Origin: Chrysogorgia sp. JL179-B06
Lineage: Eukaryota; Cnidaria; Anthozoa; Scleralcyonacea; Chrysogorgiidae
DNA: 64,000 nucleotides
Assembly (NCBI GenBank): GCA_035772405.1
Contig: JAYKKM010000134.1
Location: 158,501 to 222,500, forward strand
Direction: 5' to 3'
The position numbers and the translations under genes were made by a program. The notes beneath the pieces were generated by a model. The model had not been told where the DNA came from and did no database searches. It was given only the letters and a program-made list of their open reading frames with translations. Of the stretch, positions 1 through 10,385 are shown piece after piece (the first letter of the stretch is position 1; each line of letters starts with the position of its first letter).

Positions 1-565
1 TGCATACACAGCACTCTACTATTTAAAATGTTTTGATTCTTAAATGTGATGACCACCATCCTTCTGCAACGACTGACCTGGATATAGTGTCTTCTATATC
101 TCCAGTAGTCCAGTTGAGAGGAGTTTTGGAGATGAACAATTCTTCACTTTACTCAAAATGTCAATGTCGGTATCATTCTACAACACAAGAGTAAAAAAGC
201 CAATTAAGATTAAGTTTAGCTGTAAGCACCTTATATTGTACTTTTACAGTAATAGCATTTTCAGAGAGTTTGCAGAGGTTGGAAACTCTGCAAGTAAAAT
301 ATAATGTAAAAATATAAATATAATTGCTAATTGCTATTACTAAAATGCAATTAGCAGGACACAGCTTATCACCATCCAGTAGGAATATTATCTGTTTCCT
401 CAACTGAAGCAGAGTTATTTACAAGTAGAAAACTTACATTTATACTTACATTTATAACTTTGCAGTGTTACAATAGGAATAATCAATAAAAATGTATCCT
501 TTACATAAAAATTAGTATTAAATTACCTTACAAAGATTCATTAAATATCCTACATAAGTACACAT
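1..565. other. AT-rich stretch, nothing recognised
   Basis: AT-rich sequence with no coding signal, tandem repeat or inverted repeat that I can support. Short open frames here look like chance. Confidence 0.5.
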
Positions 566-599
566 CAATGCTTATGATTGCTTTGGTTTTTAAATTATC

Positions 600-856
600 A
601 TTGCATATAGAACATCAAATCTTCCAGGGAGAGCAGGATTTTAGCCAATATCCTTCCTGTAGTAAACACTGTCTACAGGTTACCAAATGTTTAATGCTAT
701 TAATTTTACATCCCAATTGTGCAGTAAATGGTTACAATTTGGCACAAAACTAGCTACTGTAACTTGCATATTACATTACTGTGACAAATCATAAAACCAG
801 AAATATAATCGTTGGTATGGACTACCTAAGCAGCCACAATAGATCCTAAATTATCT
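600..856. repeat. Dispersed repeat, copy 1
   Basis: A segment around 622-730 recurs in the same orientation at about 1676-1795 with few changes. The downstream part (about 812-857) recurs in inverted orientation near 1953-1995 and 2318-2345. It looks like part of an older, rearranged non-coding repeat family into which the MITEs at 857 and 2366 inserted. Confidence 0.6.
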
Positions 857-1560
857 TTAAAGTGCCTATAACGTCGTTTAACATATTTGTAATCTATGGA
901 TTCTCGTGAGATAAATTGTAATATATCTTGTCAGCTGAAATTTTCATCTTCATAGACTTTTTTGCTGTTAAAGTTGACGGAAATGACATCATTTCCGTCA
1001 ACTTTAACAGCAAAACGGTCTATGAAGGTGAAATTTTCAGCTGACAAGATATATTACCACGTCTTTCTGATAACAGACAAAAGCTGTGCCTCAAAACTTT
1101 TAAAAAAATACAATCGACACCATCTTCTCCTTTGGCTACTTTGATTCCACCGACGAGATATGAAGCACATGGCCGAAAGTTACGTGGTAGTGTTGATCGA
1201 CTTTCTCTTTACCAATGCAATACTGGCCGTTATAACGGAAAACTGCAGCTTTTTTCCCGCCATGACGAGATGCATAAATGACTTAATTACATCTTGACTA
1301 AGTTCTATGTTAAACTTTAGTAAATTTTGTTTCTAATTGTAAACCGGTTCCAGTCCCCCGGTATTCTATTATTTGTTTGTAAACTTTTTCAATATGACCT
1401 TTTTTAAGACCTTTTTAAACAGTTGTAAATATAAAGCAATTCACTGTATTAGTGCGATTTTATATTCAATAAACCATCTATTATTATTATTATTATTACA
1501 ATTATCTCAGGAGAATCCACAGATTACAAATATGTTAAATCCCCACAGATAGTTAGCCTA
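857..1560. mobile_element. MITE with long terminal inverted repeats (family A), carrying a LINE tail
   Basis: The left end begins TTAAAGTGCC and continues into a sequence whose reverse complement occupies about 1498-1560 (shared block ACATATTTGTAATC). Just inside the left end, 918-1057 forms its own hairpin whose arms include TTTCCGTCAACTTTAACAGC. No transposase is present, so it is non-autonomous. The TTAA-like end would fit a TTAA-targeting superfamily such as Kolobok or piggyBac; that is inference. A LINE 3' end lies inside it. Confidence 0.7.
1065..1498 (+). pseudogene. LINE 3' end fragment with ATT microsatellite tail
   Basis: A plausible open frame runs from about 1147 to 1281 and ends in a stop. 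It is rich in Arg, His and Leu, as at the C-terminus of a LINE reverse-transcriptase ORF. It is followed by about 200 bp of AT-rich untranslated sequence with an AATAAA-like signal and a terminal (ATT)n run at about 1479-1498. A 3' fragment ending in a short microsatellite is typical of CR1/L2/RTE-type retroposition. The 5' part is missing. The coding match is by character only, so the assignment is tentative. Confidence 0.4.
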
Positions 1561-1659
1561 ACCCCCAGGGGTCATTTGCTGATGTTAAATATGTAAAAAG
1601 TTCTTGACACCAACTGCATGGCAGCATTTTGATGCATGATTGCTTTACTGGTTAATGTA

Positions 1660-2365
1660 ATATAAAAATCAAATATTTCAAGGGAGAGCAGGATTTTAGC
1701 CAATATCCTTCCTGTAGAGACATACTGTCTTAGTCTCTACAAGTGACCAAATGTTTAATGCTATTTAATTTAACATCCTAATCGTGCAGTTTCGCACATA
1801 ATAAATTAACCAGACTGACCAGAACAGACCAGAAAATGTCAGGGCCATTTCAAATTTCCTTTTCACATGTTTAATATCAGCCATAACTTGGTAGTCATTT
1901 GCCACAGGTTCAAATTATTGCAATTTTAATAACAATGCTAATTAAAAATAATTCAGAATCTACTGTGGCTACTTAGTAAGCCCATACCAACTTGTATTTT
2001 TATGGAGTTACGAGTTGTCACAGAATTGTCAACCCTTGTATTACCGGTAACTAATAATATATTGAAAATTTCTTGATTAATGTCAACTCATTCATATTGT
2101 AAAACATACACAACAGACTTGTACAGGTCAGTAGAAACAGTATGGCTTGTATGAGAAAAATAAACTTTTTGAAGTCTATGATGACCCTACAGGCCTAGTG
2201 GGCATGGTGAGGGCAAATTTTCAGTTTCTTAAGGCAGCTAGCTACTCATTAGTAAAGGCATTTTATCCTTTAGGTAGGGTATAGTCATTTGACTAGACAG
2301 TCATTTGCCACAAAAGATAATTTAGGATCTATTGTGGATGCACGGTATGAGATGTCACAGAGCTG
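1660..2365. repeat. Dispersed repeat, copy 2, plus related fragments
   Basis: About 1676-1795 matches 622-730. Fragments near 2100-2180 match 4590-4670, sharing CAACAGACTTGTA and TGGCTTG followed by ATGAGAAAAA. No coding sequence was seen. The region is a mosaic of an old repeat family. Confidence 0.55.
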
Positions 2366-2798
2366 TTAAGTGCCTATCCAGCATGTGGGGATTTTACATA
2401 TTTATGATCTTTGGATTCTCATGAGAAAAATTATAATATATCTTGTCATTTGCAAATTTCATCTTCATGCCCTTTTCCCCTACTAAAGTTCACAGGAAGT
2501 GACGTCAACACAGGGACACGCGATATTTTGCGGAGTGATTCAGCAATGAAATACAGCGAAAGTTTGGCTTTGAACTTTAAACAGCCTGTTTAGACAAAAT
2601 TCGCTCAATAACATTCACTGTTGAATAACACCGCAACACACTATGTGTCCCTGCGTTGACGTCACTTCCTGTGACCTTTAGCAGGGGGAAATGCATGAAG
2701 ATGCAATTTTCGAACAACAAGATATACTACATTTCTTTTTGGTAGAAGCCAAAGATTACGAATATGTAAAACCCGCACAGGCTGAATAGGCACTTTAA
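2366..2798. mobile_element. MITE (family A), about 430 bp
   Basis: Terminal inverted repeats of about 55 bp: the left end TTAAGTGCCTATCCAGC is mirrored at the right by GCTGAATAGGCACTTTAA. A second, inner inverted repeat contains AAGTGACGTCAACGCAGG-type sequence at both 2500-2525 and 2645-2670. TTAA abuts both ends. The ends resemble those of the element at 857, so both belong to one family. The centre has no coding capacity. Confidence 0.8.
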
Positions 2799-3639
2799 CC
2801 CTTCTACTAAATGGCATCTTCACATGACTGTCATGTACACAATATGCAAAAATGTAATACAGAAATTCAAATTTCACAATACATTAGATACTAACCAATT
2901 ATAAAGAGGACTTTCATACGGTATAAAGCAGAATGTCTTTATTTTCTTTTTTCTGTCATGTATGATAATCACAGGAAGTTCCCAAATAAGGCACATACTT
3001 GTTTGGCTATCTCATATGGGGACTGTTGAATTAAGTCAAGAAAATCCTGAAATCAATATTATATGTTAGTAAATAAATGCTTTAAATGTCAATTTTAATC
3101 ATGGACGGTAACTCAAGCATTGTGCATGCTGGGTACCATTGTATGAAATTTCTGTGAGCATTGTTCTTAAAGTGCCCTTGAGACAACTACAATAATAATA
3201 ATAATTATGAGAATTTCTATATTGCTAATTCCCTATAACCCATTAGCACTTTACAATACGGTAGTAACCTAAGTAGATAAATCTTAAAATTACACTCTTA
3301 AATTTACAATTGATAGATAGCTATTATAAAAATATATTAAAGTCCTAAAAATATTAAAAATAAAAATTATGTATAAGCTGCTGCCCTACTAAGCTTCGAG
3401 GAATATAATTTGTCGAGGTTAATAAATGTTCACATTTGCCAGAAAAGATAAACAATAAAAAGTTGTTTATGGAGATAAGGCAGGAACTAAAACAATCAGA
3501 CATACAGTAGAATCCATATTTCACTATATACAGGAACTAAGTGGCGTTCGGTTCTTGCCCCATTGTAATATGCAATTTATATAACACAAATTGTGATTAT
3601 ACTTACACCTGGCATATCACATACATTTAACTGCTCATA
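2799..3639. other. Non-coding, low-information stretch
   Basis: AT-rich sequence with a short ATA/AAT microsatellite near 3190-3206, followed by text (TTAGCACTTTACAAT) resembling a widespread marine-invertebrate repeat end. No gene is supported. Confidence 0.4.
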
Positions 3640-3729
3640 TTTTGTTAGTAAAGTTAGGTAGTTGCAGCTTGATGTTTGTAAAGGTTTAAAGGTTTTGCTA
3701 TGCAAGCTGTGTTAAGTTGTCAATACTCT

Positions 3730-3803
3730 GAGCACCAGACAGGACTCAAACCTGTAACCTTCTGAACGCTAGACAGATGCTCTAACCATTGAGCCACTGG
3801 AAC
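3730..3803 (-). repeat. tRNA-derived SINE head, copy 1 (inverted)
   Basis: On the minus strand this reads as a tRNA-like sequence with an A-box region (GTGGCTCAATGGTTAGAGC) and a slightly damaged B box. Flanks about 100-150 bp either side match the two plus-strand copies at 4062 and 4340. This marks a tRNA-derived SINE, not a functional tRNA gene. Confidence 0.7.
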
Positions 3804-4061
3804 TCAGATGGAAGAGCAAGGTTAATTACGGTATTTAAACCCTGGGACGTATCTTTCCGTTATCACAAATACTTGTTGGAACACAAGTCGTTGTTGTGAC
3901 AGTGAATTTCCAGTTAAATGTTGCTAGTAAAGTTAGGTATAGTTGCAATGTGATGTTTGTAAAGTTGTATAGGTTTTGCTGTGCAAGCTGTGTTATTTGT
4001 GATAACGGCAAGACTCGTCCCAGGATTTGAATACCGTAATTAACCTTGCTCTGCCATCTGA

Positions 4062-4137
4062 GTTCCAGTGGCTCAATGGTTAGAGCGTCTGTCTAGCGTT
4101 CAGAAGGTTACGGGTTCGAATCCTGCGTGGTGCTCAG
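4062..4137 (+). repeat. tRNA-derived SINE head, copy 2
   Basis: tRNA-like segment with an internal pol III A box (TGGCTCAATGGTTAGAG) and a perfect B box (GGTTCGAATCC). It lies in a unit of about 280 bp that is repeated directly next to it. The anticodon arm does not fold cleanly and identical flanks are shared with the other copies, so I call it a SINE. Confidence 0.75.
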
Positions 4138-4339
4138 AGTTTTTCTGAGTATTGACAACTTAACACACTTGCACAGCAAAACCTTTACAACTTTACAAAC
4201 ATCAAGCTGCATTAACTACCTAAATTTAACTGGAAATTGACTGTCACAACAACGACTAGTAGTCCAACAAGTATTTGTGATAACGGCAAGACTTGTCCCA
4301 GGGTTTAAATACCATAATTAACCTTGCTCTGCCATCTGA

Positions 4340-4415
4340 GTTCCAGTGGCTCAATGGTTAGAGCGTCTGTCTAGCGTTCAGAAGGTTACGGGTTCGAATC
4401 CTGCGTGGTGCTCAG
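4340..4415 (+). repeat. tRNA-derived SINE head, copy 3
   Basis: Nearly identical to the copy at 4062 including flanks, with the B box GGTTCGAATCC intact. Copies 2 and 3 are in tandem about 278 bp apart, and copy 1 is inverted upstream, so the block 3640-4480 is a compound SINE array. Confidence 0.75.
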
Positions 4416-4479
4416 AGTTTTTCTGAGTATTGACAACTTAACACACTTGCACAGCAAAACCTTTACAACTTTGCTCAAC

Positions 4480-4913
4480 ACTCATGCTAGAGTGAGATGC
4501 TGATGATACAGTAAAGGTATTATAGTATATGAACACACATGATGTATGAAGTAACTACAAACTGCAATATGCCAATAATATTTGCTTGATGTCACCTACA
4601 ACAGACTTGTATGGACCAGTAGAAACTAGAAGCAATATGGCTTGCATGAGAAAAACAAACTTACCAATTGAATTGGCAAATGGCAATGCCAATATTGCGA
4701 ACTTTGATATAAATAATTTCAAAGTATGTTAAGCTGATAGTCAAAGCCTTCGCTAAAATCGAATCTGGAAAAATATAACAATTATCTACGTCAAAATATG
4801 AGTATTTATCTCAAACTTTAAGTGCGATTCAAACCAAATTGTCAGCCGAACATAAAGGCAAACATAACTCAATTATTAACCTCTGAAATAACCATCCAAT
4901 CCTTTGATTACAA
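4480..4913. other. Old repeat fragments, no gene
   Basis: Contains a fragment (about 4590-4670) of the dispersed family also seen at 2100-2180. Otherwise AT-rich and non-coding. Confidence 0.4.
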
Positions 4914-4941
4914 TACGTATGAAAACAAATAATTGAATAAG
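4914..4941 (+). repeat. Left copy of 28-bp direct repeat flanking the Harbinger element
   Basis: Twenty-eight bases, beginning TACGTATGAAAAC and ending TTGAATAAG, are identical to 9495-9522. This is far longer than the 3-bp target duplication usual for PIF/Harbinger elements. Confidence 0.9.
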
Positions 4942-5113
4942 GCCCGGGTCAAACGACGTACTTCACATGAGACGAACTAAACTCGCAATTTAGGTCGACC
5001 CAAATGAATTAAGTTCGACTGTTGGGTCAAACGTCGAACTTAATCCCGTCGAACCGAATTCAGAACAAGAATAATTTTTTTGGGTCAGCGGGAGGTCGGA
5101 GGAAATTCGAAAA

Positions 5114-6415
5114 ATGGCGCGAAGGATGAATGTTCGACAGCAATGTTTACTGATGAAAATGATTCAGAATTCGCGAAGAAGGCGTTGTGTAATGCAGAAA
5201 CTACTCATGTCTCTACATAACCGACGATTGTTTATGTTAAACTCTGCTAGTTTTTTCACGCAAAAACACAACTATGATTCACTCCCGCTCCTGCCGTCGT
5301 TTGCCGCGAAGAAACATCAACTGGTTTCATTATGTATGGCAAACATACTCCGATGTTCGGTTCAAAAAAACGTTTCGAGTGTCAAGAGGAACATTCCTGT
5401 TTATACTTGGGAAAATAGAGCACGATCTACAGAGGCAGACCGTAACCGAAGACCCGATATCGCCGGCATTCCGTCTTGCGCTTTGTCTCTACCGACTGTC
5501 AAGAGGGGACTACTACTACACCATTGCAGAGATGGTAGACAAGGGTCGTTCTACAGTAAGTACGATAGTCGACGAAGTGACGGAGGCAATCATCAAAAAC
5601 ATGTGGGACGAGCAGGTATCAGCGCATTTCCCGAGAAACGAACAGCAATTCAGAGAAAAAATGTTAGACATCGAGGAACGATGGCAGTTCCCATGCTGCT
5701 GGGCTGCCATAGATGGCTGCCATTGATGGCTGCCATATTCCACTAAAATGCCCGGATGGCGGCTTGGCAGCCTGTAAAGAGTATCACAATTTTAAAAATT
5801 TTTACTCAATTGTTTTAATGGGCATGGTTGATGCCAAATACAGATTTATCTGGGGAAGTTGTGGTTTCCCAGGTAATTCCCATGACTCCATCATATTTCA
5901 GTCGACACAACTATGGGCAGACATAATTGAAAGGCAAACAATTCCATCAATTGGCAAAGACCTTCATGGTGTCACAGTGCCCCCACTTATATTGGGAGAC
6001 TCGGCTTTCCCTTTTCAAACGTGGCTGATGAAGCCATTTACCAATGCTGTCCTAAGTCCCCAACAAAGTAATTTCAACTATAGGCTCAGCAGAGCCCGAA
6101 TGGTTACTGAAGGTGCTTATGGCCAGTTGAAGGGCAGGTGGAGAGTGCTGCTTAGGAAATGTGAAAGCCCCCCAGAGAAAGTCCGCACCGTAACACTTGC
6201 ATGTATTGTACTGCACAATACTTGCATTGAGAGAGGAGATACACTCAGCAATCAGCTTGATTTATCAGTTGACCCGGGAACAAACAAAAGGAGGGACAGG
6301 GAACCTCAACATGCGGAATTGTCAAAGGGTACCAGATAACTCCCGCCAAGCAACGAGGGTTCGGGATGCGCTTACCCAAGAACTATGGAGGGAGAAAGAA
6401 GGCCTTAACATTTGA
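5114..6415 (+). pseudogene. Harbinger (HARBI1-like, DDE_Tnp_4) transposase, frameshifted
   Basis: The nuclease would cut and paste the element. The recognisable order is: an N-terminal helical region (WFHYVWQTYSD, then FRVSRGTF), the first catalytic aspartate in AAIDGCHIP, the second in LGDSAFP, and the glutamate in the EGAYGQLKGRWR segment. The C-terminal tail has ALTQELW. These pieces lie in successive frames (5114, 5274, 5713, 6197), so at least three frameshifts break the gene. One comes from a 13-bp tandem triplication at 5702-5737, exactly at the first catalytic aspartate. Normal family length is about 350-400 residues and nearly all of it is present. A spliced gene is possible, but no good splice sites explain the shifts. 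Confidence 0.88.
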
Positions 6416-7197
6416 ACATTGAAAGTTTGGCTATACATTGTAATGATTTTTTAAAATTATGACACCACCCCTGCACCCCCAACACTTTTATTGCAAAGAA
6501 ATCATACCATGTTGCAAAAGTAAAAGTTGCGTATAATATTAGTTTAATCATGCATATTGAACAATGAACTTGGAAACCTGAACTGCTGTTGGATACCTAT
6601 AGGTAATGATACCCATAATAGATTATCTGTAAATGATAATAATTTTTTGACCCTTTCAGCCCCAAGTACAAATATTGTATTACTAGTTTTTATAATACAT
6701 TTATTTCTTATAAAGTAGTTGGGAGAATTTAGCAATTAATCTAAAAACATTTGCTGCTTCAGATCAATTTCTGTATTCTCATTACCAAACTAGTAATTTT
6801 TGTACTGAATTTGTAAGAAGTTAGAATTTTATATATCTCTGGGGCTGAAAGAGTTAAACAATGTTTAGGAATATAGGTGTATAATTTAAATTAAAGTTTT
6901 GTTGTTACCTATCATGGTCATACTTTGCATGTATGAATGATAACAACCTCAAAATATCCATTGTCTTTCAATTTTATCGAACTGTATGAAAAACACATTG
7001 TTCTTTGAACCTGACAATTTGTTTAAACAACAGTTTGTAAAATAGACAAAACTACAACAATCTCCACACTCAAGAGAAAGAGTGATGAATGGTGAACAAC
7101 AAATTAATGAAAATAATGTACCGAAAGATAGTCTCTTCCAGTTTCAAGCTGTTATGAAGAAAGTTTGGTATCTAATATTTCAACCTGCTGTCACTGT
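6416..7197. other. Spacer between the two convergent Harbinger genes
   Basis: AT-rich 3' flank between the end of the transposase and the end of the convergent Myb/SANT-like gene. It should hold the polyadenylation regions of both. No other gene was seen. Confidence 0.5.
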
Positions 7198-8213
7198 TTA
7201 CATGGTGTGATACATTGGATGTTCACCTTGTTCAGACGAGGAGCTTGAGTCCGTAAAGGATGAGCTGGCTGATGATGGTCTGCAGACTGCCCGAGAAGAA
7301 ATTGGCTGAAATTGATACCCCCAATCACGATGTCCTTGTAACATGCCGAGATCTTGTGTGTAACTATGTGGATGATAGTGGGCAGGTTGCATGGTGGTCA
7401 TGTTATTTGTCATAGGGGAAGGCTGTGGGTTTCCCTGGTTTCCAGCAGAAAGAATCATTGTCATCATGTCCATCTCATGTTGGCGTGATTTTGTCATTTC
7501 ATCTTGTAGCATCTTAACTAGATCTTTTGTAGGATCATTCTCAACCACGGCTTTCATCATCTTAACAGCTTCTAAAACAGGATCTTCCTTGTTCCGCCAT
7601 TTTTTGTTTTTTACTGGGACAAACTGCTTCGTTACTGTCTCCTCAGTGCTAGTACCTCCATTCGCAGGTGATTCAGATACATGTATATCTTCATGGTCAG
7701 GAGTGAGGCTTCGCCCAGCAGTGCAAGGGGTTAAAGCGGAGGGCTCCACTGCCTGTTGAGGTTGGCAGGAGTCTCTTGCCTTGACAACACCATAAAGCTG
7801 GTTAAACCAAGCTCCATATCCTTTATTGGCGAGGAAATTGTCGACACCTGTCGCTGTTTTGATCGTCATAAGTGCCCACTTGCACTCCCCGACACACTTC
7901 TTGAACTTCGATCTTAGCTGTATAACAGAAAATGGCACTTCTTCACCCCTTTCTTTGCATCTCTCTTGCAATTGTTTTAGAATTCTTTCATAAATTTGTC
8001 CATTTTTCTGTTTTTTTGTATTTTCAAAAATCAGCTTTTTTTTGTAATATTCATTACTGATAATAATGTCGACAAAATCATCAAGATGTGCCTCAGACCA
8101 GGAGGATCTTCTTCCCACCTTCTTTTTTGATTTCCTTGCTGATTTCCTTTGTTCCTCTACTAATTCATCGTCATCAGTTCCAGGCTCTGATTCATGATAA
8201 TCTGCATCTTTTA
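7198..8213 (-). CDS. Harbinger accessory Myb/SANT-like DNA-binding protein
   Basis: In Harbinger elements a Myb/SANT-type partner binds the transposase and carries it to DNA. The frame is open for about 335 codons. It begins with an acidic stretch (GTDDDELVEEQ) and a basic stretch, then the trihelix-like domain: WSEAHLDDFVDII, then IQLRSKFKKCVGECKWA. A low-complexity linker and a C-terminal helix rich in Met, Lys and Glu follow (about residues 210-260). No in-frame ATG precedes the domain, so the start must come from an upstream exon. The candidate acceptor at about 8220 would place a stop at once, so the true junction is unresolved. The frame itself is undamaged. It is convergent with the transposase. 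Confidence 0.8.
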
Positions 8214-8390
8214 TCCATTACTATTGAAGCAAGCCAAATAAATATTACTATATATTATTATAAATATTATAAAATATATAATATACAAGAAAAATAAATA
8301 TATAATACAAATAATTTATAAGATAACGATGAGTTACCCCACCATAATTCTATTACCTAAGTACCTAAGCAATCAAACACCACAATTCCA

Positions 8391-8685
8391 TTGCCATTCA
8401 TATGTGCAGTGGTACCCACTGACAGAAGCAATCGTTATAATACCATAAATATTATTGTTTGTGAAGGTTGATCGTCCAGGTTAGTGAAGTCTTGAGAAAG
8501 ACTGTTGATGGCAGTGACTGGTGATGGTAGTGACTAGTCACTACCATAAACAGTCTTTCTCAAGACTTCACTAACCTGGACGATCAACCTTCACAAACAA
8601 TAATATTTATGGTATAATAATAATTATAACACAATAATATTTATAGTGCTTCTGTCAGTGGGTACCACTGCACATATGAATGGCA
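8391..8685. repeat. Near-perfect long palindrome inside the Harbinger element
   Basis: Inner arms of about 80-85 bp (8440-8615) centre near 8527 on GTGACTAGTCAC. Outer arms of about 40 bp (8391-8430 and 8647-8685) share CCACTGCACATATGAATGGC. It sits in the presumed intron between the two minus-strand coding exons, where it is probably a nested MITE or foldback. No coding. Confidence 0.85.
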
Positions 8686-9032
8686 TCAACCTTCACAAAC
8701 ATTAACTGATACTCCTGGCCAGGTTCAAACCATTTACTTTTAATATAAATATTGATAAAAAAATATTGTCGAGTTCATATCTCAAAACAAAATGCATGAA
8801 ACAATATCCTTGTTCAATTTATTTTTAACACTGTAGTGTGCCAAGAGTATTACAACTATAATAGTTCTCCTGTGCATCGCCTCAAAAGAAGTAAAAATAA
8901 TCCAGAAGGGAACAGATTGCAAAACAAAGCTCCATTTGAAACACTCCGAACAGTTTCCACTCTCCAATATCTAATATTTATCATAGACCATGAATATAAT
9001 CAAGAACGTGATGAGACTAATGATGAACATAC

Positions 9033-9319
9033 CTTCCGGGGTTTATAGGCGAGTTTTGTCCCGCTTCGAGGTCTTCTGTATCATAATTTGAAGATTGTTT
9101 CTTGTCCTTTGCTTTCGCGCCTTGCTGAGACTCGTGGCAATCGTTGCAGTACCCGACGCTCTTGCCGGCAATCCATCCAATCGTTTCTTCGTTCAGTTCA
9201 AATATAGAACACTTGTTGCAGATTGGCTGCCCGCAGCGGAGGCACAAATATTTCGTGTTGTCAAAACACCGCATACACGAGTTTTCTTCGACAAAAAAAC
9301 GAGACTTGAGAGCCGCCAT
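9033..9319 (-). CDS. First exon of a cysteine-rich zinc-binding protein in the Harbinger element
   Basis: The exon starts at the ATG of MAALKSRFFVEENS and ends at a good splice donor (GGAAG followed by GTATGT). It contains four CxxC pairs: CMRC, CLRC, CNKC and CNDC. The spacing (CxxC, 6 residues, CxxC, 4, CxxC, 20, CxxC) suggests a two-zinc cross-brace or B-box-like fold. The tail is acidic. It lies about 110 bp inside the right terminal repeat and reads the same way as the Myb/SANT-like gene. It may be the N-terminus of that protein or a separate third gene. The phase of its donor does not match the nearest acceptor I can see, so a missing middle exon is likely. A longer start 19 codons upstream is also open but less likely. 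Confidence 0.6.
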
Positions 9320-9453
9320 GATCAGTTTCAAGCAATAACTGCGCATGCTCGCCTGCAAAAACAGGCTGAAACACACATTAACATACTAAATTATAATTAT
9401 GCATTTAGTTCGACTTATGAAAAGATCGACGTTTGACCCCGAGACGATCTTTG

Positions 9454-9490
9454 GACGTTCTTCCCGTCTGCACCAGACGGATAGAACGTC
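9454..9490. repeat. 37-bp hairpin between the right terminal repeat and the flanking direct repeat
   Basis: Outer arms GACGTTCT and AGAACGTC and inner arms CCGTCTG and CAGACGG around a 3-base loop, with two mismatches between the arms. No counterpart exists at the left end of the Harbinger element. Confidence 0.85.
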
Positions 9491-9494
9491 TTCG

Positions 9495-9522
9495 TACGTA
9501 TGAAAACAAATAATTGAATAAG
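9495..9522 (+). repeat. Right copy of 28-bp direct repeat flanking the Harbinger element
   Basis: Identical to 4914-4941. Confidence 0.9.
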
Positions 9523-9837
9523 AACAGGTAATAAATAAATGCGCATTATTAAACAGCTAGTATCTAATAGCTAGTTGCTGACTCGGACTCAAATGATATA
9601 CAAATATAAAATGATTAAACTGAATGTGACTTACGGACGTACCTTCAAAATTCTGACGACAATCTTCGTCAACAGCCCATGATTCGGAAAGCAACGAGTC
9701 CTTTTGAAAACCATCAAATACAGCCAAGAAATTCAAATTAAATCATCGAAATATAACGATCAAAGACCAAGAAACTTCAAGTTCGCGAAATGGCCGCGTG
9801 GTGTATTGTATCCCATGATTCTTTGAGGTCTCACAAG

Positions 9838-10385
9838 CATCGTGGGGAGCGGAGCTAAGACCCTGGGTACGAGGTTGGGGATTCACTAATTGCGTGTGCC
9901 ATTCAGCCACGCTTTCGCGTTGTTCGTTTTATGTTAGATTTAAAGTTTTTATTTTGTTATATTGTATTCATTATTAAATACAAATGTTAGGAAAAATGCT
10001 AGTTTAACAAAAACCAAGTGACTGCAAATCAATTTTAATTGGCATCTTTGTGTACACAGTGGACACAGACCACGTCATAGACACATCAAGGTTATTTTCT
10101 CGAGATTCAGAAGCTTTACAAGAACAAAAACCCTAACCATAATCCATATAAAATCTCTTGTCATAACCATAAAATAAAATATATCCTATTCATCGGAGCA
10201 TCGTGGGGGGCGGACCTCGTACCCAGGGTCTTATCTCCGCTCCCGGTTGCTTGCCGCTTTGTTCGCTTTATGTTCGCATTAAAGTTTGTATTTGGTTATA
10301 TTGTATTAATTTTTAAACCCAAATTTTATGAAAATATAAAAATGCTAGTTTAACAAAAATCAAGTGACTGCAAATCAAATTTAGC
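9838..10385. repeat. Foldback plus direct repeat block
   Basis: GACCCTGGGTACGAGGT near 9858 is inverted at 10212 (ACCTCGTACCCAGGGTC), each beside a GGGAGCGGAG-type sequence. The following 120 bp (about 9918-10037) recurs in direct orientation at 10258-10383, sharing AATGCTAGTTTAACAAAAA. It is a small non-coding mobile-element relic; the class is unknown. Confidence 0.65.

Larger units (their letters stand above)
4942..9443. mobile_element. PIF/Harbinger DNA transposon, nearly complete
   Basis: The left terminus carries CGGGTCAAACGACG, repeated subterminally near 5024 as GGGTCAAACGTCGA. The right terminus carries the reverse complement (TCGACGTTTGACCCCG) at about 9427-9442. Inside are the hallmark pair of Harbinger genes: a DDE transposase on the plus strand and a Myb/SANT-like gene on the minus strand. 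There is also a third cysteine-rich exon near the right end. The transposase has several frameshifts, so this copy is not autonomous. A palindromic repeat sits between the two minus-strand exons. Confidence 0.85.

Noticed and set aside
4062..4415. Functional tRNA genes
   Set aside because: A and B boxes are good, but copies share long identical flanks, the anticodon arm does not fold cleanly and one copy is inverted; SINE origin fits better.
9640..9800. Possible minus-strand first exon ending at a TTTTGAAG / GTACGT donor
   Set aside because: The best frame has no in-frame ATG and no downstream exon was found; chance donor sites are common.
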